Assembly: GCA_017459225.1 (NCBI GenBank)
Contig: JAFUDL010000001.1
Location: forward strand, 1-9,836
Direction: 5' to 3'
From: Kiritimatiellia bacterium
Lineage (GTDB): Bacteria; Verrucomicrobiota; Kiritimatiellia; RFP12; UBA1067
Length of the DNA stretch: 9,836 bases
A program made the translations under genes and the position numbers. Positions 1-5,208 of this stretch are shown here, one piece after another. Below the pieces are notes generated by a model. That model saw only the letters and a program-made list of their open reading frames with translations. It made no database searches and had not been told where the DNA came from. Position 1 is the stretch's first letter. Every line of letters begins with the position of its first letter.

Positions 1-64
1 CCGCAAAGTTCGCAATGTCATCCTATAATTATTACTTCGCGTACTTTGCGAACTTGGCGTGAGA
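1..64. repeat. Cargo-less copy of the 9-bp-unit inverted repeat (left arm cut by window edge)
   Basis: The right arm (34-64) read on the minus strand is TCTCACGC followed by 9-bp units of the form nAAGnnCGC. The visible part of the left arm (1-18) is the inverted partner and matches at 14 of 18 positions. The spacer is 15 bp (19-33), the same length as in the copy at 2501-2577. The right arm ends 2 bp before the flavodoxin stop codon, so the element sits immediately 3' of that gene and would form a long hairpin in its transcript. The outer end of the left arm lies outside the window. Confidence 0.8.
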
Positions 65-66
65 CT

Positions 67-690
67 TTACTTGCCTGCAATCCTCTCGTCGGCGAAATCC
101 TCGAGCGCCTTGACGCTGGACTTGATCGACGAGCCGCTGAACGCCTTGGGCGAGAGAACCGTCGCCGTGTCGCCGATCACCTCCGCGAACGCCGCGCCGA
201 CGCGCTGCATTCCGCCGCCGCCGTGCGTCTGGAAGATGCAGACGGTCTTACCCTTGAGCGCGTCCTTGTTCCGCGTCACCCACGTGCGCACGGGCGGCGC
301 CATCGTACCCCACCAGTCTGGCGTGCCGACGAACACGAGGTCGTATTTCGCGAGGTCGAGTCCCTCAATCGGCTTGATCGGGCGCAGCTTCTTGCCGTAG
401 CACTCCGGCTTCGCCTCGTCGCAGCACTTGTTGAAGTCGCTGTTGTAGGGCGTCTCGGCCTTGATCTCGAAGAGCGCCGCGCCCGCCTTCTTCGCGATCG
501 TCTCCGCCGCGAAACGCGTGTTGCCGTCAGGGCTCCACGAAAAGTAAACAACGGCAACCTTTCCAGCGGATACGGCTGCCTTCTCAGAAGTGGCCGTTCC
601 GTTTGCCGCCGCCTCTTTCGAGCAACCCAGTCCGAGCGCCGCAACGCCCGCGGCCAAGCCCATGTTCTTGATGAATTCTTTCCTGTTCAT
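67..690 (-). CDS. Exported flavodoxin-family protein
   Basis: This is a 207-residue protein with a flavodoxin fold that probably carries FMN in one- or two-electron transfer outside the cytoplasm. The N-terminus (MNRKEFIKNMG, a hydrophobic stretch, then LGLGC with Cys23) resembles a Tat signal with RK in place of RR and a lipoprotein cleavage site. The body begins with VAVVYFSWSPDGNTR (about 45-59), the FMN phosphate-binding loop. GTPDWWGTMAPPVRTW (122-137) and THGGGG (155-160) are the isoalloxazine-contacting loops typical of this subfamily. The start is chosen because AAGGA lies 8 nt upstream of the ATG. The gene is flanked by repeat arms on both sides (34-64 and 724-754) and lies downstream of tetR and the GxxExxY gene. 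I infer that it belongs to the TetR-controlled unit. The family is clear; the electron partner is unknown. Confidence 0.9.
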   Translation of the reverse strand: MNRKEFIKNMGLAAGVAALGLGCSKEAAANGTATSEKAAVSAGKVAVVYFSWSPDGNTRFAAETIAKKAGAALFEIKAETPYNSDFNKCCDEAKPECYGKKLRPIKPIEGLDLAKYDLVFVGTPDWWGTMAPPVRTWVTRNKDALKGKTVCIFQTHGGGGMQRVGAAFAEVIGDTATVLSPKAFSGSSIKSSVKALEDFADERIAGK

Positions 691-723
691 TTTCGTTTTC
701 CTTTTGGTTTGTTTTAGATGTTA

Positions 724-754
724 TCTCACGCAAAGTTCGCAAAGTACGCAAAGT
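724..754 (-). repeat. Left arm of the GxxExxY element
   Basis: Read on the plus strand this arm is TCTCACGC AAAGTT CGC AAAGTA CGC AAAGT: three CGC triplets spaced 9 bp apart with nAAGT between them. It lies between the flavodoxin start (690) and the GxxExxY stop (762-764). Confidence 0.85.
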
Positions 755-761
755 AGTTATT

Positions 762-1139
762 TCAGAGATTGTTCACAACACGTTGGATTCCGTCCTTCAA
801 CGATGGCATGCCAAAGTTGATGACATATCCAAGCCTCTTATCCAAGAGACGCAAATAGGTTAGGCATTGTTTTGCGAAAACTAGTTCATTACGACAGACA
901 GACTTAAGTTCAACTACTATTGCATCATCAACGAGCAAATCTACGCGAAACATATTCTCATAAGAAATCCCGTTGAATACGACCGTACCGTCCTTCTCTT
1001 CTTCCACACAATGGCCCAACCGGCGTAGTTCCGCGGCAAGGAAAATGCAATATGCCTTTTCAAGTAGCCCGCTCCCAAAACGAGAATGAATTGCAAATGC
1101 GGAATCAAGGACGTCTTTGCCTATCTTTTCAATATCCAT
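762..1139 (-). CDS. GxxExxY protein (PD-(D/E)XK nuclease-like)
   Basis: This 125-residue protein belongs to the GxxExxY family, which Pfam places in the PD-(D/E)XK nuclease superfamily. The name-giving motif is G24-L-L-E27-K-A-Y30. The nuclease-type signature follows as R-V-D67-L-L and then V-V-E77-L-K79, the expected D...ExK metal-binding set. The segment QCLTYLRLLD KRLGYVINFG (91-110) is the conserved family C-terminus. The length is full for the family and the acidic and lysine residues are intact, so the protein could be active. Its cellular role is not established. The ATG is preceded by AAGGAG at good spacing, and that site overlaps the tetR stop codon. The gene is visibly AT-richer than its neighbours and lies exactly between two inverted repeat arms, which suggests that it is the cargo, or the enzyme, of a small element. 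Confidence 0.9.
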   Translation of the reverse strand: MDIEKIGKDVLDSAFAIHSRFGSGLLEKAYCIFLAAELRRLGHCVEEEKDGTVVFNGISYENMFRVDLLVDDAIVVELKSVCRNELVFAKQCLTYLRLLDKRLGYVINFGMPSLKDGIQRVVNNL

Positions 1140-1144
1140 ATCTT

Positions 1145-1151
1145 CTCCTTA
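1145..1151 (-). promoter_or_regulatory. Coupled ribosome-binding site overlapping the tetR stop
   Basis: On the minus strand TAAGGAG combines the tetR stop (TAA, 1149-1151) with the Shine-Dalgarno AAGGAG (1145-1150) of the GxxExxY gene, whose ATG begins at 1139. The TAAG part belongs to the inner end of repeat arm 1147-1177. Ribosomes finishing tetR would be delivered to the GxxExxY start. Confidence 0.7.
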
Positions 1152-1177
1152 GCGCACTTCGCGAACTTTGCGTGAGG
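1147..1177 (+). repeat. Right arm of the GxxExxY element, coding for the end of TetR
   Basis: This is the inverted partner of 724-754. Read on the minus strand it is CCTCACGC AAAGTT CGC GAAGTG CGC TAAGG. In the tetR frame it reads S-R-K-V-R-E-V-R-stop, so the repeat provides the last eight residues and the stop codon of the regulator. Confidence 0.85.
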
Positions 1178-1781
1178 CAGTATCGGTAACATACGGCGCG
1201 AGGAGGTTTGGCAACTGGAGCTTGGCGAAGCGCCCGACCCACTCCTCCGGATCGAACTTCGTGTCGCTCATGCACCAGCACGTCATCATGCCATAGAGCT
1301 CGCTCATGAAAAGATGCACGAGCGTATCGACGGGGGTGTTCTTCTTCAGCAAGCCGTCCTTCACCGCGTCGTTGAGGAAATCCGTCAGGTGCCTGTGATC
1401 GTACGCGTACTTCCCGCCGCACATGTCGCCCGGCGAATCGGCCGGGTTGATCACCTCGCGCACCCACTGACGGCACAGCTCCACGCCGCCGCACGTCACG
1501 CCCTCCATGAATCCCTTGAAGTAGAACGCCAGCTTCTCGACGATTGTGCCGTTGTGCTCGCGCGCCTTGCGGTCCACGTCGCTGAACCACTCCTTGCAGC
1601 ATTCGAAGATGATTTCCTCCTTGCGCTTGAAATAGACGTAGAAAGTGCCTTTCGCCACGCCGCAGGCTCGCGTGATGTCCTCGACAGACACGTTGGCAAA
1701 ACCTTTCTTCTCAATGAGGGAACACGCCGTGGTGTATATTCTCCGGCGCGTTTCCTGCGCGTTTTCCTGCCGCTTTGTCAC
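1149..1781 (-). CDS. TetR-family transcriptional regulator (GTG start)
   Basis: This 210-residue regulator has an N-terminal TetR DNA-binding domain. The helix-turn-helix runs through VSVEDITRACGVAKGTFYVY (31-50) followed by FKRKEEI; the rest is the ligand/dimer domain. I chose the GTG at 1781 because AGGAGG sits just upstream. The alternative in-frame ATG at 1817 overlaps the -10 box of the gene's own promoter, so it cannot be in the transcript. The protein has nine cysteines (20, 40, 61, 62, 97, 103, 121, 168, 170), many for its size, which could suit thiol or metal sensing (inference only). The last eight residues are encoded by a dispersed repeat. It probably represses itself and the downstream GxxExxY and flavodoxin genes through the palindrome at 1843-1859. 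Confidence 0.9.
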   Translation of the reverse strand: MTKRQENAQETRRRIYTTACSLIEKKGFANVSVEDITRACGVAKGTFYVYFKRKEEIIFECCKEWFSDVDRKAREHNGTIVEKLAFYFKGFMEGVTCGGVELCRQWVREVINPADSPGDMCGGKYAYDHRHLTDFLNDAVKDGLLKKNTPVDTLVHLFMSELYGMMTCWCMSDTKFDPEEWVGRFAKLQLPNLLAPYVTDTASRKVREVR

Positions 1782-1815
1782 TCGATAACCTCCTCTGGGA
1801 TGAAAGACGGCGAGC

Positions 1816-1859
1816 ATTGTATCACATCACCGACCGCAAGTCAATGACTCCGAGTCATT
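1816..1859 (-). promoter_or_regulatory. tetR promoter with overlapping TetR-type operator
   Basis: On the minus strand there is TTGACT (1839-1844), a 17-bp spacer and TACAAT (1816-1821), a good sigma70-type promoter. A perfect inverted repeat with 8-bp arms and one central base, AATGACTC-C-GAGTCATT (1843-1859), overlaps the -35 end. This is the usual position and shape of an autoregulatory TetR operator. The predicted transcript start near 1809 leaves a short leader before the GTG at 1781. A terminator role is unlikely: a one-base loop, no gene to terminate on the plus strand, and no T-run after it on the minus strand. Confidence 0.7.
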
Positions 1860-1887
1860 TTTTGTCCGACTGCCAATCGTCACTTGG

Positions 1888-2451
1888 TTACAATTCCTTT
1901 ATGATGCGGGCAGGAACGCCGGCGACGACTGTGCGCGGCGGCACGTCCTTCGTCACGACCGCGCCTGCGCCGACGATCGCGCCTTCGCCGATTGTCACGC
2001 CGGGACAGATCGTCACCCGCGCGCCAAGCCACACCTTGTCGCCGATGACGACAGGCTTGGCAAACATCCCGCCGCGCTTCTCGGGATCGGAATCGTGGTT
2101 GAGCGTCGCGATGATCGTCTGCGGACCGACCAGCACATCGTCGCCGATTGTGATGCCACCCTGATCCTGAAATTGGCAGCCGGCATTGATGAACACGCGC
2201 TTGCCGATCTTCGTGTTCTTTCCGCAGTCCGTGTGGAACGGCGGGAAGAGACCGAACGATTCGTCGATCTCGCTCGCCGTCAGCTGCGACATGAGCGCAC
2301 GCACTTCCTCGGGCGTATGGTACGCGCCGTTCAGTTCTGCCGTGATCTTCAGAGCCTCTTGCGAAAATGCGTGAAATGCCTGATGAAGCGCACTCCCAGC
2401 AGGAATGTACTCCGTCTCCGCCATTACACGTCTAAACTCTTCAAGCTTCAT
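1888..2451 (-). CDS. Maltose O-acetyltransferase-family (hexapeptide) acetyltransferase
   Basis: This 187-residue left-handed beta-helix acetyltransferase is of the Maa/NodL/LacA type and transfers acetyl from acetyl-CoA to a sugar hydroxyl in the cytoplasm. The N-terminal helical segment (about 1-60) is followed by repeated hexapeptides such as IGKRVF, IGDDVL, IGDKVW and IGEGAI. The catalytic histidine is in T-L-N-H119-D. The C-terminus [10 protein letters not shown] is typical of the family. The reading frame extends upstream to 2493, but that start is a GTG with no ribosome-binding site. The ATG at 2451 has AGG six bases upstream and gives the normal family length; the ATG at 2457 would have no spacing. 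The exact acceptor sugar cannot be told. Repeat copy 2501-2577 lies between this gene and the upstream hydrolase. Confidence 0.88.
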   Translation of the reverse strand: MKLEEFRRVMAETEYIPAGSALHQAFHAFSQEALKITAELNGAYHTPEEVRALMSQLTASEIDESFGLFPPFHTDCGKNTKIGKRVFINAGCQFQDQGGITIGDDVLVGPQTIIATLNHDSDPEKRGGMFAKPVVIGDKVWLGARVTICPGVTIGEGAIVGAGAVVTKDVPPRTVVAGVPARIIKEL

Positions 2452-2500
2452 TTTCATCCTATCACTAACCATAGAGGTTATTGCAAAACGCACGAATATA

Positions 2501-2577
2501 TCTCACGCCAAGTTCGCGAAGGACGCGAAGTTTCATTGTCAGGGTTGCTTTGCGAACTTAGCGTACTTTGCGTGAGA
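2501..2577. repeat. Complete cargo-less copy of the 9-bp-unit inverted repeat
   Basis: The left arm 2501-2531 and right arm 2547-2577 are inverted copies of about 31 bp separated by 15 bp (2532-2546). Each arm is TCTCACGC followed by nAAGnnCGC units. The differences between arms fall almost only at the n positions. It lies between the hydrolase stop (2591-2593) and the acetyltransferase gene. Both outer flanks have TA next to the arm (…ATATA/TCTCAC and GTGAGA/TAAAA), which may be part of the arm or a 2-bp duplication. As RNA it would fold into one long hairpin. Confidence 0.85.
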
Positions 2578-2590
2578 TAAAAATTGACCC

Positions 2591-3676
2591 CTATTTCAGA
2601 TGATTTCTATAAAACACCTCGATGCGGTCGAATGGAATTGCGCCCTTCCCGCCACCATCGTAGAGGTCGCAGTGCGACGCGCCGGGAACGATGAGAAGTT
2701 CTTTGTTGTCACCCTTGAGCATCTTGAAAGCGGTTTCGCCGAAATAGCGGCTGTGTGCCTTCTCGCCGTGCAACACCATCACCGCGCTCTCGATCTCGCC
2801 CGCGTAGGCGAGCAGCTTCGCGTTGATGAACGAAAGAGCGGACGTCTTGTTCCAACCGCCGTTCGAATTGAGCGAGCGCACGTGGTAGCCGCGCGGCGTC
2901 TTGTAGTAGGCGTAGTAGTCTTTCACGAACTGCGGGGCGTCGTCCGGCAGCTTGTCAGGAACGCCGCCGCCAAGCTCGTATGTTCCGGACTTGAAGTCCT
3001 TAATCCGCTGGGCATTCATCGCCTCCTTCTTCGCCTTTCGCGCCGCCGCGTTGTCCTCCTTGTCGAAGTAGCCGTTTGCCGTCACCCGAGTCATGTCGTA
3101 CATGGTCGAGGCCACTGTCGCCTTGACGCGGGTATCGACCGCTGCCGCGTTGATGGCGAGACCGCCCCATCCGCAGATGCCGAGGATGCCGATCTTGCCG
3201 GAGTCAACGTCATCGCGCGAGATGAGATAGTCGACCGCCGCCTGGAAGTCTTCCGTATTGATGTCGGGCGAAGCCACGTAGCGAGGTGTACCCCCCGACT
3301 CTCCCGTGAAAGAAGGATCGAAGGCGATGGTCAAGAAGCCGCGCTCCGCAAGTGTCTGTGCGTACAGCCCGCTCGACTGCTCCTTGACCGCGCCGAACGG
3401 GCCAGAGACCGCAATGGCCGGAAGTTTCGGCGTGCGCGGCGCGCCCGCCCTACCGTTCCCTGTTCCCTGTTCACAATTCCCCACCTTCGGCTTATACACG
3501 TCGGCGGCGAGCGTAATGCCGAAGCGGTTGCGGAACGTCACCTTGGCGTGCTCCACCTTGTCGGACTGCGGGAACGTCTTGTCCCATCCCTTCGTGAGTG
3601 GGAGGAACGCGCTTGTCGCGTCCGCAACGCAGACTCCACCAGCAGCCAGGGCCGCCATCGCAAGTTCTTTCATCAT
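2591..3676 (-). CDS. Exported alpha/beta hydrolase (YcjY/dienelactone hydrolase-like)
   Basis: This 361-residue protein has an N-terminal Sec-type signal (MMKELAMAALAAGG, cleavage near ATSA). The fold is alpha/beta hydrolase: PAIAVSGPFGAVKEQSSGLYA and RGFLTIAFDPSFTGESGG make the first strands and oxyanion region. LGICGWGG carries the nucleophile elbow (Cys168, Trp170) and GASHCD the catalytic histidine (335). In related enzymes the position of Trp170 is, as I recall, often serine, so the nucleophile may be Cys168 or activity may be altered. AAGGAG is seven bases before the ATG at 3676 and only one base before the ATG at 3682, hence the chosen start. A Gly/Pro/Arg-rich stretch (66-83) is derived from repetitive DNA at 3428-3481. 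Its substrate is unknown. Confidence 0.85.
   Translation of the reverse strand: MMKELAMAALAAGGVCVADATSAFLPLTKGWDKTFPQSDKVEHAKVTFRNRFGITLAADVYKPKVGNCEQGTGNGRAGAPRTPKLPAIAVSGPFGAVKEQSSGLYAQTLAERGFLTIAFDPSFTGESGGTPRYVASPDINTEDFQAAVDYLISRDDVDSGKIGILGICGWGGLAINAAAVDTRVKATVASTMYDMTRVTANGYFDKEDNAAARKAKKEAMNAQRIKDFKSGTYELGGGVPDKLPDDAPQFVKDYYAYYKTPRGYHVRSLNSNGGWNKTSALSFINAKLLAYAGEIESAVMVLHGEKAHSRYFGETAFKMLKGDNKELLIVPGASHCDLYDGGGKGAIPFDRIEVFYRNHLK
3428..3481 (-). repeat. Repeat-like in-frame insertion inside the hydrolase gene
   Basis: On the plus strand the 7-bp unit GTTCCCT occurs twice in tandem (3455-3468), followed by the partial copy GTTCACA. It is flanked by a GC-only-looking stretch (GCGCGGCGCGCCCGCCC). 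The segment is read through in frame as Gly, Asn, Thr, Arg and Pro-rich residues 66-83 between strands of the hydrolase (after DVYKPK and before LPAIAV). Most of the enzyme has no other low-complexity sequence, so this is probably a dispersed repeat that landed in a surface loop. Confidence 0.5.
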
Positions 3677-3697
3677 CTTCATTCTCCTTGTTTATCG

Positions 3698-3722
3698 CGC
3701 CGTAGCCCGAAGGGCGTAGGCG
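3698..3722. repeat. Small imperfect hairpin in the hydrolase leader
   Basis: CGCC GTA GCCC, loop GAA, GGGC GTA GGCG: two 4-bp stems separated by a symmetrical GTA/GTA mismatch. It lies between the predicted hydrolase transcript start and its ribosome-binding site, so it is in the 5' leader. It resembles the GC-rich 'GTAGCC-CGAAGG' type of dispersed repeat; function unknown. Confidence 0.5.
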
Positions 3723-3767
3723 GATTGTTTGTCGTTGACCTATTGAGGCGAAAAAGAAAACACGGAT

Positions 3768-3796
3768 AGTATAACCTGTTCCGCCTGAAATAACAA
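3768..3796 (-). promoter_or_regulatory. Predicted hydrolase promoter
   Basis: On the minus strand there is TTGTTA (3791-3796), 17 bp, then TATACT (3768-3773). The predicted start near 3761 gives a leader of about 85 nt containing the hairpin at 3698-3722. Confidence 0.55.
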
Positions 3797-4141
3797 ATAC
3801 GGATTTCTTATCAGATTCCATAATGTATGATTATGATGAGAATGTCACATCCTAACCGGGCGGACGGTGGGACGAGTAGAAGATGTGCTCAGACGCGCAC
3901 GACAACCATTGGTTCAACGACGTCGGAGGCGCGGCCCATTGCGGTCCCTTCGGGGTTCGCTTCGCTCAGGCTACCCGATCGCTTCGCTTCGGGCGCATTT
4001 CGCGGTCGCCGCTTCGATGTGCGGCTGCGTCCTCGCCGGGACCGACACCGTGCAGGCGCGCAAGCCCGCGAAGCCCAAGGTGAAGCTCTCTGAACTGAGA
4101 AGGCGGAAACGGTGACGGGGAATTTTACGCTCGTTCCAATT
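3797..4141. other. Gene-free stretch with a GC-rich repeat and a possible signal-peptide remnant
   Basis: I see no convincing intact gene. Positions 3945-3991 are a low-complexity GC-rich repeat (GGGTTCGCTTCGCTCAGGC, then CCCGATCGCTTCGCTTCGGG with short inverted ends). Just after it, 4000-4115 on the plus strand encodes FAVAASMCGCVLAGTDTVQA, then a Lys/Arg-rich run ending in a stop. That looks like the beginning of an exported protein but has no ribosome-binding site, no proper start and no mature domain. It could be a decayed gene interrupted by the repeat, or chance. Three overlapping plus-strand frames are open here, which reflects GC bias, not coding. Confidence 0.35.
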
Positions 4142-4414
4142 TCAGTCAGTATAGTAGTGAATATCACCGTTCTTGTCCATAACGGCGGTTGCGTTCAACG
4201 TTCTTCGTTCGCCGTCGTGTCGTTCTGCCTCCATACTTACAGCCCAGCGACCATTTCCAATCTTCTTCGCCTTTGCCCTAAGATTGGCGGGTTGCACGCC
4301 TGACTCGCGAACGAAACTTCGCATCATTCCTTGTGCGATTTCTTTATTGGAAGGTTCGCTCGGGCCGCATCCGGCAAGCGCGAGAGCCAATCCCATTAGC
4401 ATGATTTTTTGCAT
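4142..4414 (-). CDS. Small lipoprotein of unknown function
   Basis: This 90-residue protein begins MQKIMLMGLALALAGC. That is a lipoprotein signal with lipobox LAGC (13-16), so the mature protein would be anchored by Cys16. The mature part is about 75 residues, begins GPSEPSNKE, is mixed basic/acidic, and ends in a likely beta-strand pair (GRWAVSMEAE and TAVMDKNGDIHYYTD). I do not recognise a named family. AGGAG is present 12 nt upstream with a purine-rich GAAGAAG in between. It is the third gene after the 196-residue protein and the 37-residue membrane protein, and may share their transcript (gap of 71 bp). Confidence 0.75.
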   Translation of the reverse strand: MQKIMLMGLALALAGCGPSEPSNKEIAQGMMRSFVRESGVQPANLRAKAKKIGNGRWAVSMEAERHDGERRTLNATAVMDKNGDIHYYTD

Positions 4415-4485
4415 GATTAACTTCTTCTCCTAACCTGTTACTCGTTTAATAAATGTGAATCTTACGCGACTTTCGACATTTCACT

Positions 4486-4599
4486 TCACCACCACTTCAG
4501 ACCAAGACCGATGCCAAAGACGATTGCTCCCAGCAACAACAACCGTTTGTCAATAAATGCAAGAACTATTGCAACTACTATCCAGATGCCCCATGCCAT
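4486..4599 (-). CDS. 37-residue membrane microprotein, translationally coupled
   Basis: This short gene has ATG at 4597-4599 and TGA at 4486-4488. The product starts MAWGIWIVVAIVLAFIDKR and continues LLLLGAIVFGIGLGLKWW: two hydrophobic segments (about 4-16 and 20-34) joined by a charged D-K-R turn, with Trp at the membrane ends. That suggests a hairpin or a single long transmembrane span. A perfect AAGGAGG lies six bases upstream of the ATG, and its AA is part of the TAA stop of the preceding 196-residue gene. This is strong evidence of real, coupled translation. Function unknown; small membrane partners or regulators look like this. Confidence 0.7.
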   Translation of the reverse strand: MAWGIWIVVAIVLAFIDKRLLLLGAIVFGIGLGLKWW

Positions 4600-4610
4600 A
4601 CGTTACCTCC

Positions 4611-5201
4611 TTACCCAAATAATGAAGCCCAGAAGCCTTTCTTAAATTCATTGGGATATGCTTCTTTGAAGGAGGCTTCTGTGACCGAGTAAGCGTATGA
4701 TGTTGGAGCAACATAAAGTCCGTACTTGCGAAGGCGCGACTTCATTGCTTCACCACCTCGCCATTCAGCAATGAATGCGAGCAACGCCGTAAATGATTCA
4801 CTATCCTTAAGATAACCACACATCCGAGACCACGCTCTTCCTGAAGAAGTACAATCCAAAGGTTCAACAGATTCCTTGCCTGTCAGATAATCGGACAAGC
4901 TAATTGCCTGTGCTGTCAAAGCCGAGTCGTTGGATAAATCAACGACAGATCCAAGTCCACCACAGATAGACATCATCGCGGCAGGGCTACTAGACATCTC
5001 CATTAATGACATGTGTTGCTTTACAGCAAAGTCAACTAAATCATCACGAGACATATCCACAACTGCCGAAGGGGATTCGCTCCATCCGTAGTGGCAAACC
5101 TCACTACGAACAATTTTAAAGATAGCAACAGTAACCATCATATTAGCAAGTTCATGCCAATACGGCCACTCACTGTAATTCTTCATTTGTCTAACAGACA
5201 T
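4611..5201 (-). CDS. Unknown 196-residue protein
   Basis: No family recognised. The protein starts MSVRQMKNYSEWPYWHELAN, has no signal peptide, is mostly helical in appearance, has mid-region segments rich in Ser, Met and small residues (about 45-105), and ends EFKKGFWASLFG. The open frame extends to 5450, but the extra part is encoded by hairpin-rich sequence. The ATG at 5201 has TTAGGAAAG nine bases upstream, so I start there. The gene is followed without a gap by the 37-residue membrane protein and then the lipoprotein, which implies a common job possibly at the membrane. Its ribosome-binding region takes part in the 9-mer complementarity described for 5209-5423. Confidence 0.7.
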   Translation of the reverse strand: MSVRQMKNYSEWPYWHELANMMVTVAIFKIVRSEVCHYGWSESPSAVVDMSRDDLVDFAVKQHMSLMEMSSSPAAMMSICGGLGSVVDLSNDSALTAQAISLSDYLTGKESVEPLDCTSSGRAWSRMCGYLKDSESFTALLAFIAEWRGGEAMKSRLRKYGLYVAPTSYAYSVTEASFKEAYPNEFKKGFWASLFG

Positions 5202-5208
5202 GAGATTC

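Larger units (their letters stand above)
724..1177 (-). mobile_element. Candidate minimal mobile element: inverted repeats enclosing one GxxExxY gene
   Basis: Two arms in inverted orientation (724-754 and 1147-1177, 26 of 30 aligned positions identical) enclose 392 bp that hold a single gene at 762-1139. The gene's stop lies 7 bp from one arm, and its ribosome-binding site overlaps the other. The arms are the same as those of the cargo-less copies at 1-64 and 2501-2577, where only 15 bp separates them. The enclosed gene is visibly AT-richer than the genes on either side. No obvious target-site duplication is seen. The arrangement is seen directly; mobility is inference. Confidence 0.6.

Noticed and set aside
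46..717. Long plus-strand open frames opposite the flavodoxin and other genes
   Set aside because: They are Arg/Ala-rich antisense shadows of GC-rich genes and lack any recognisable domain.
724..1177. CRISPR-like array made of the 9-bp units or the scattered arms
   Set aside because: The arms are inverted pairs, not regularly spaced direct repeats with unique spacers, and there are no cas genes.
3827..4115. Plus-strand open frames of 66 to 88 codons
   Set aside because: Three frames are open at once, with no ribosome-binding site and repetitive GC-rich content; best explained by composition.
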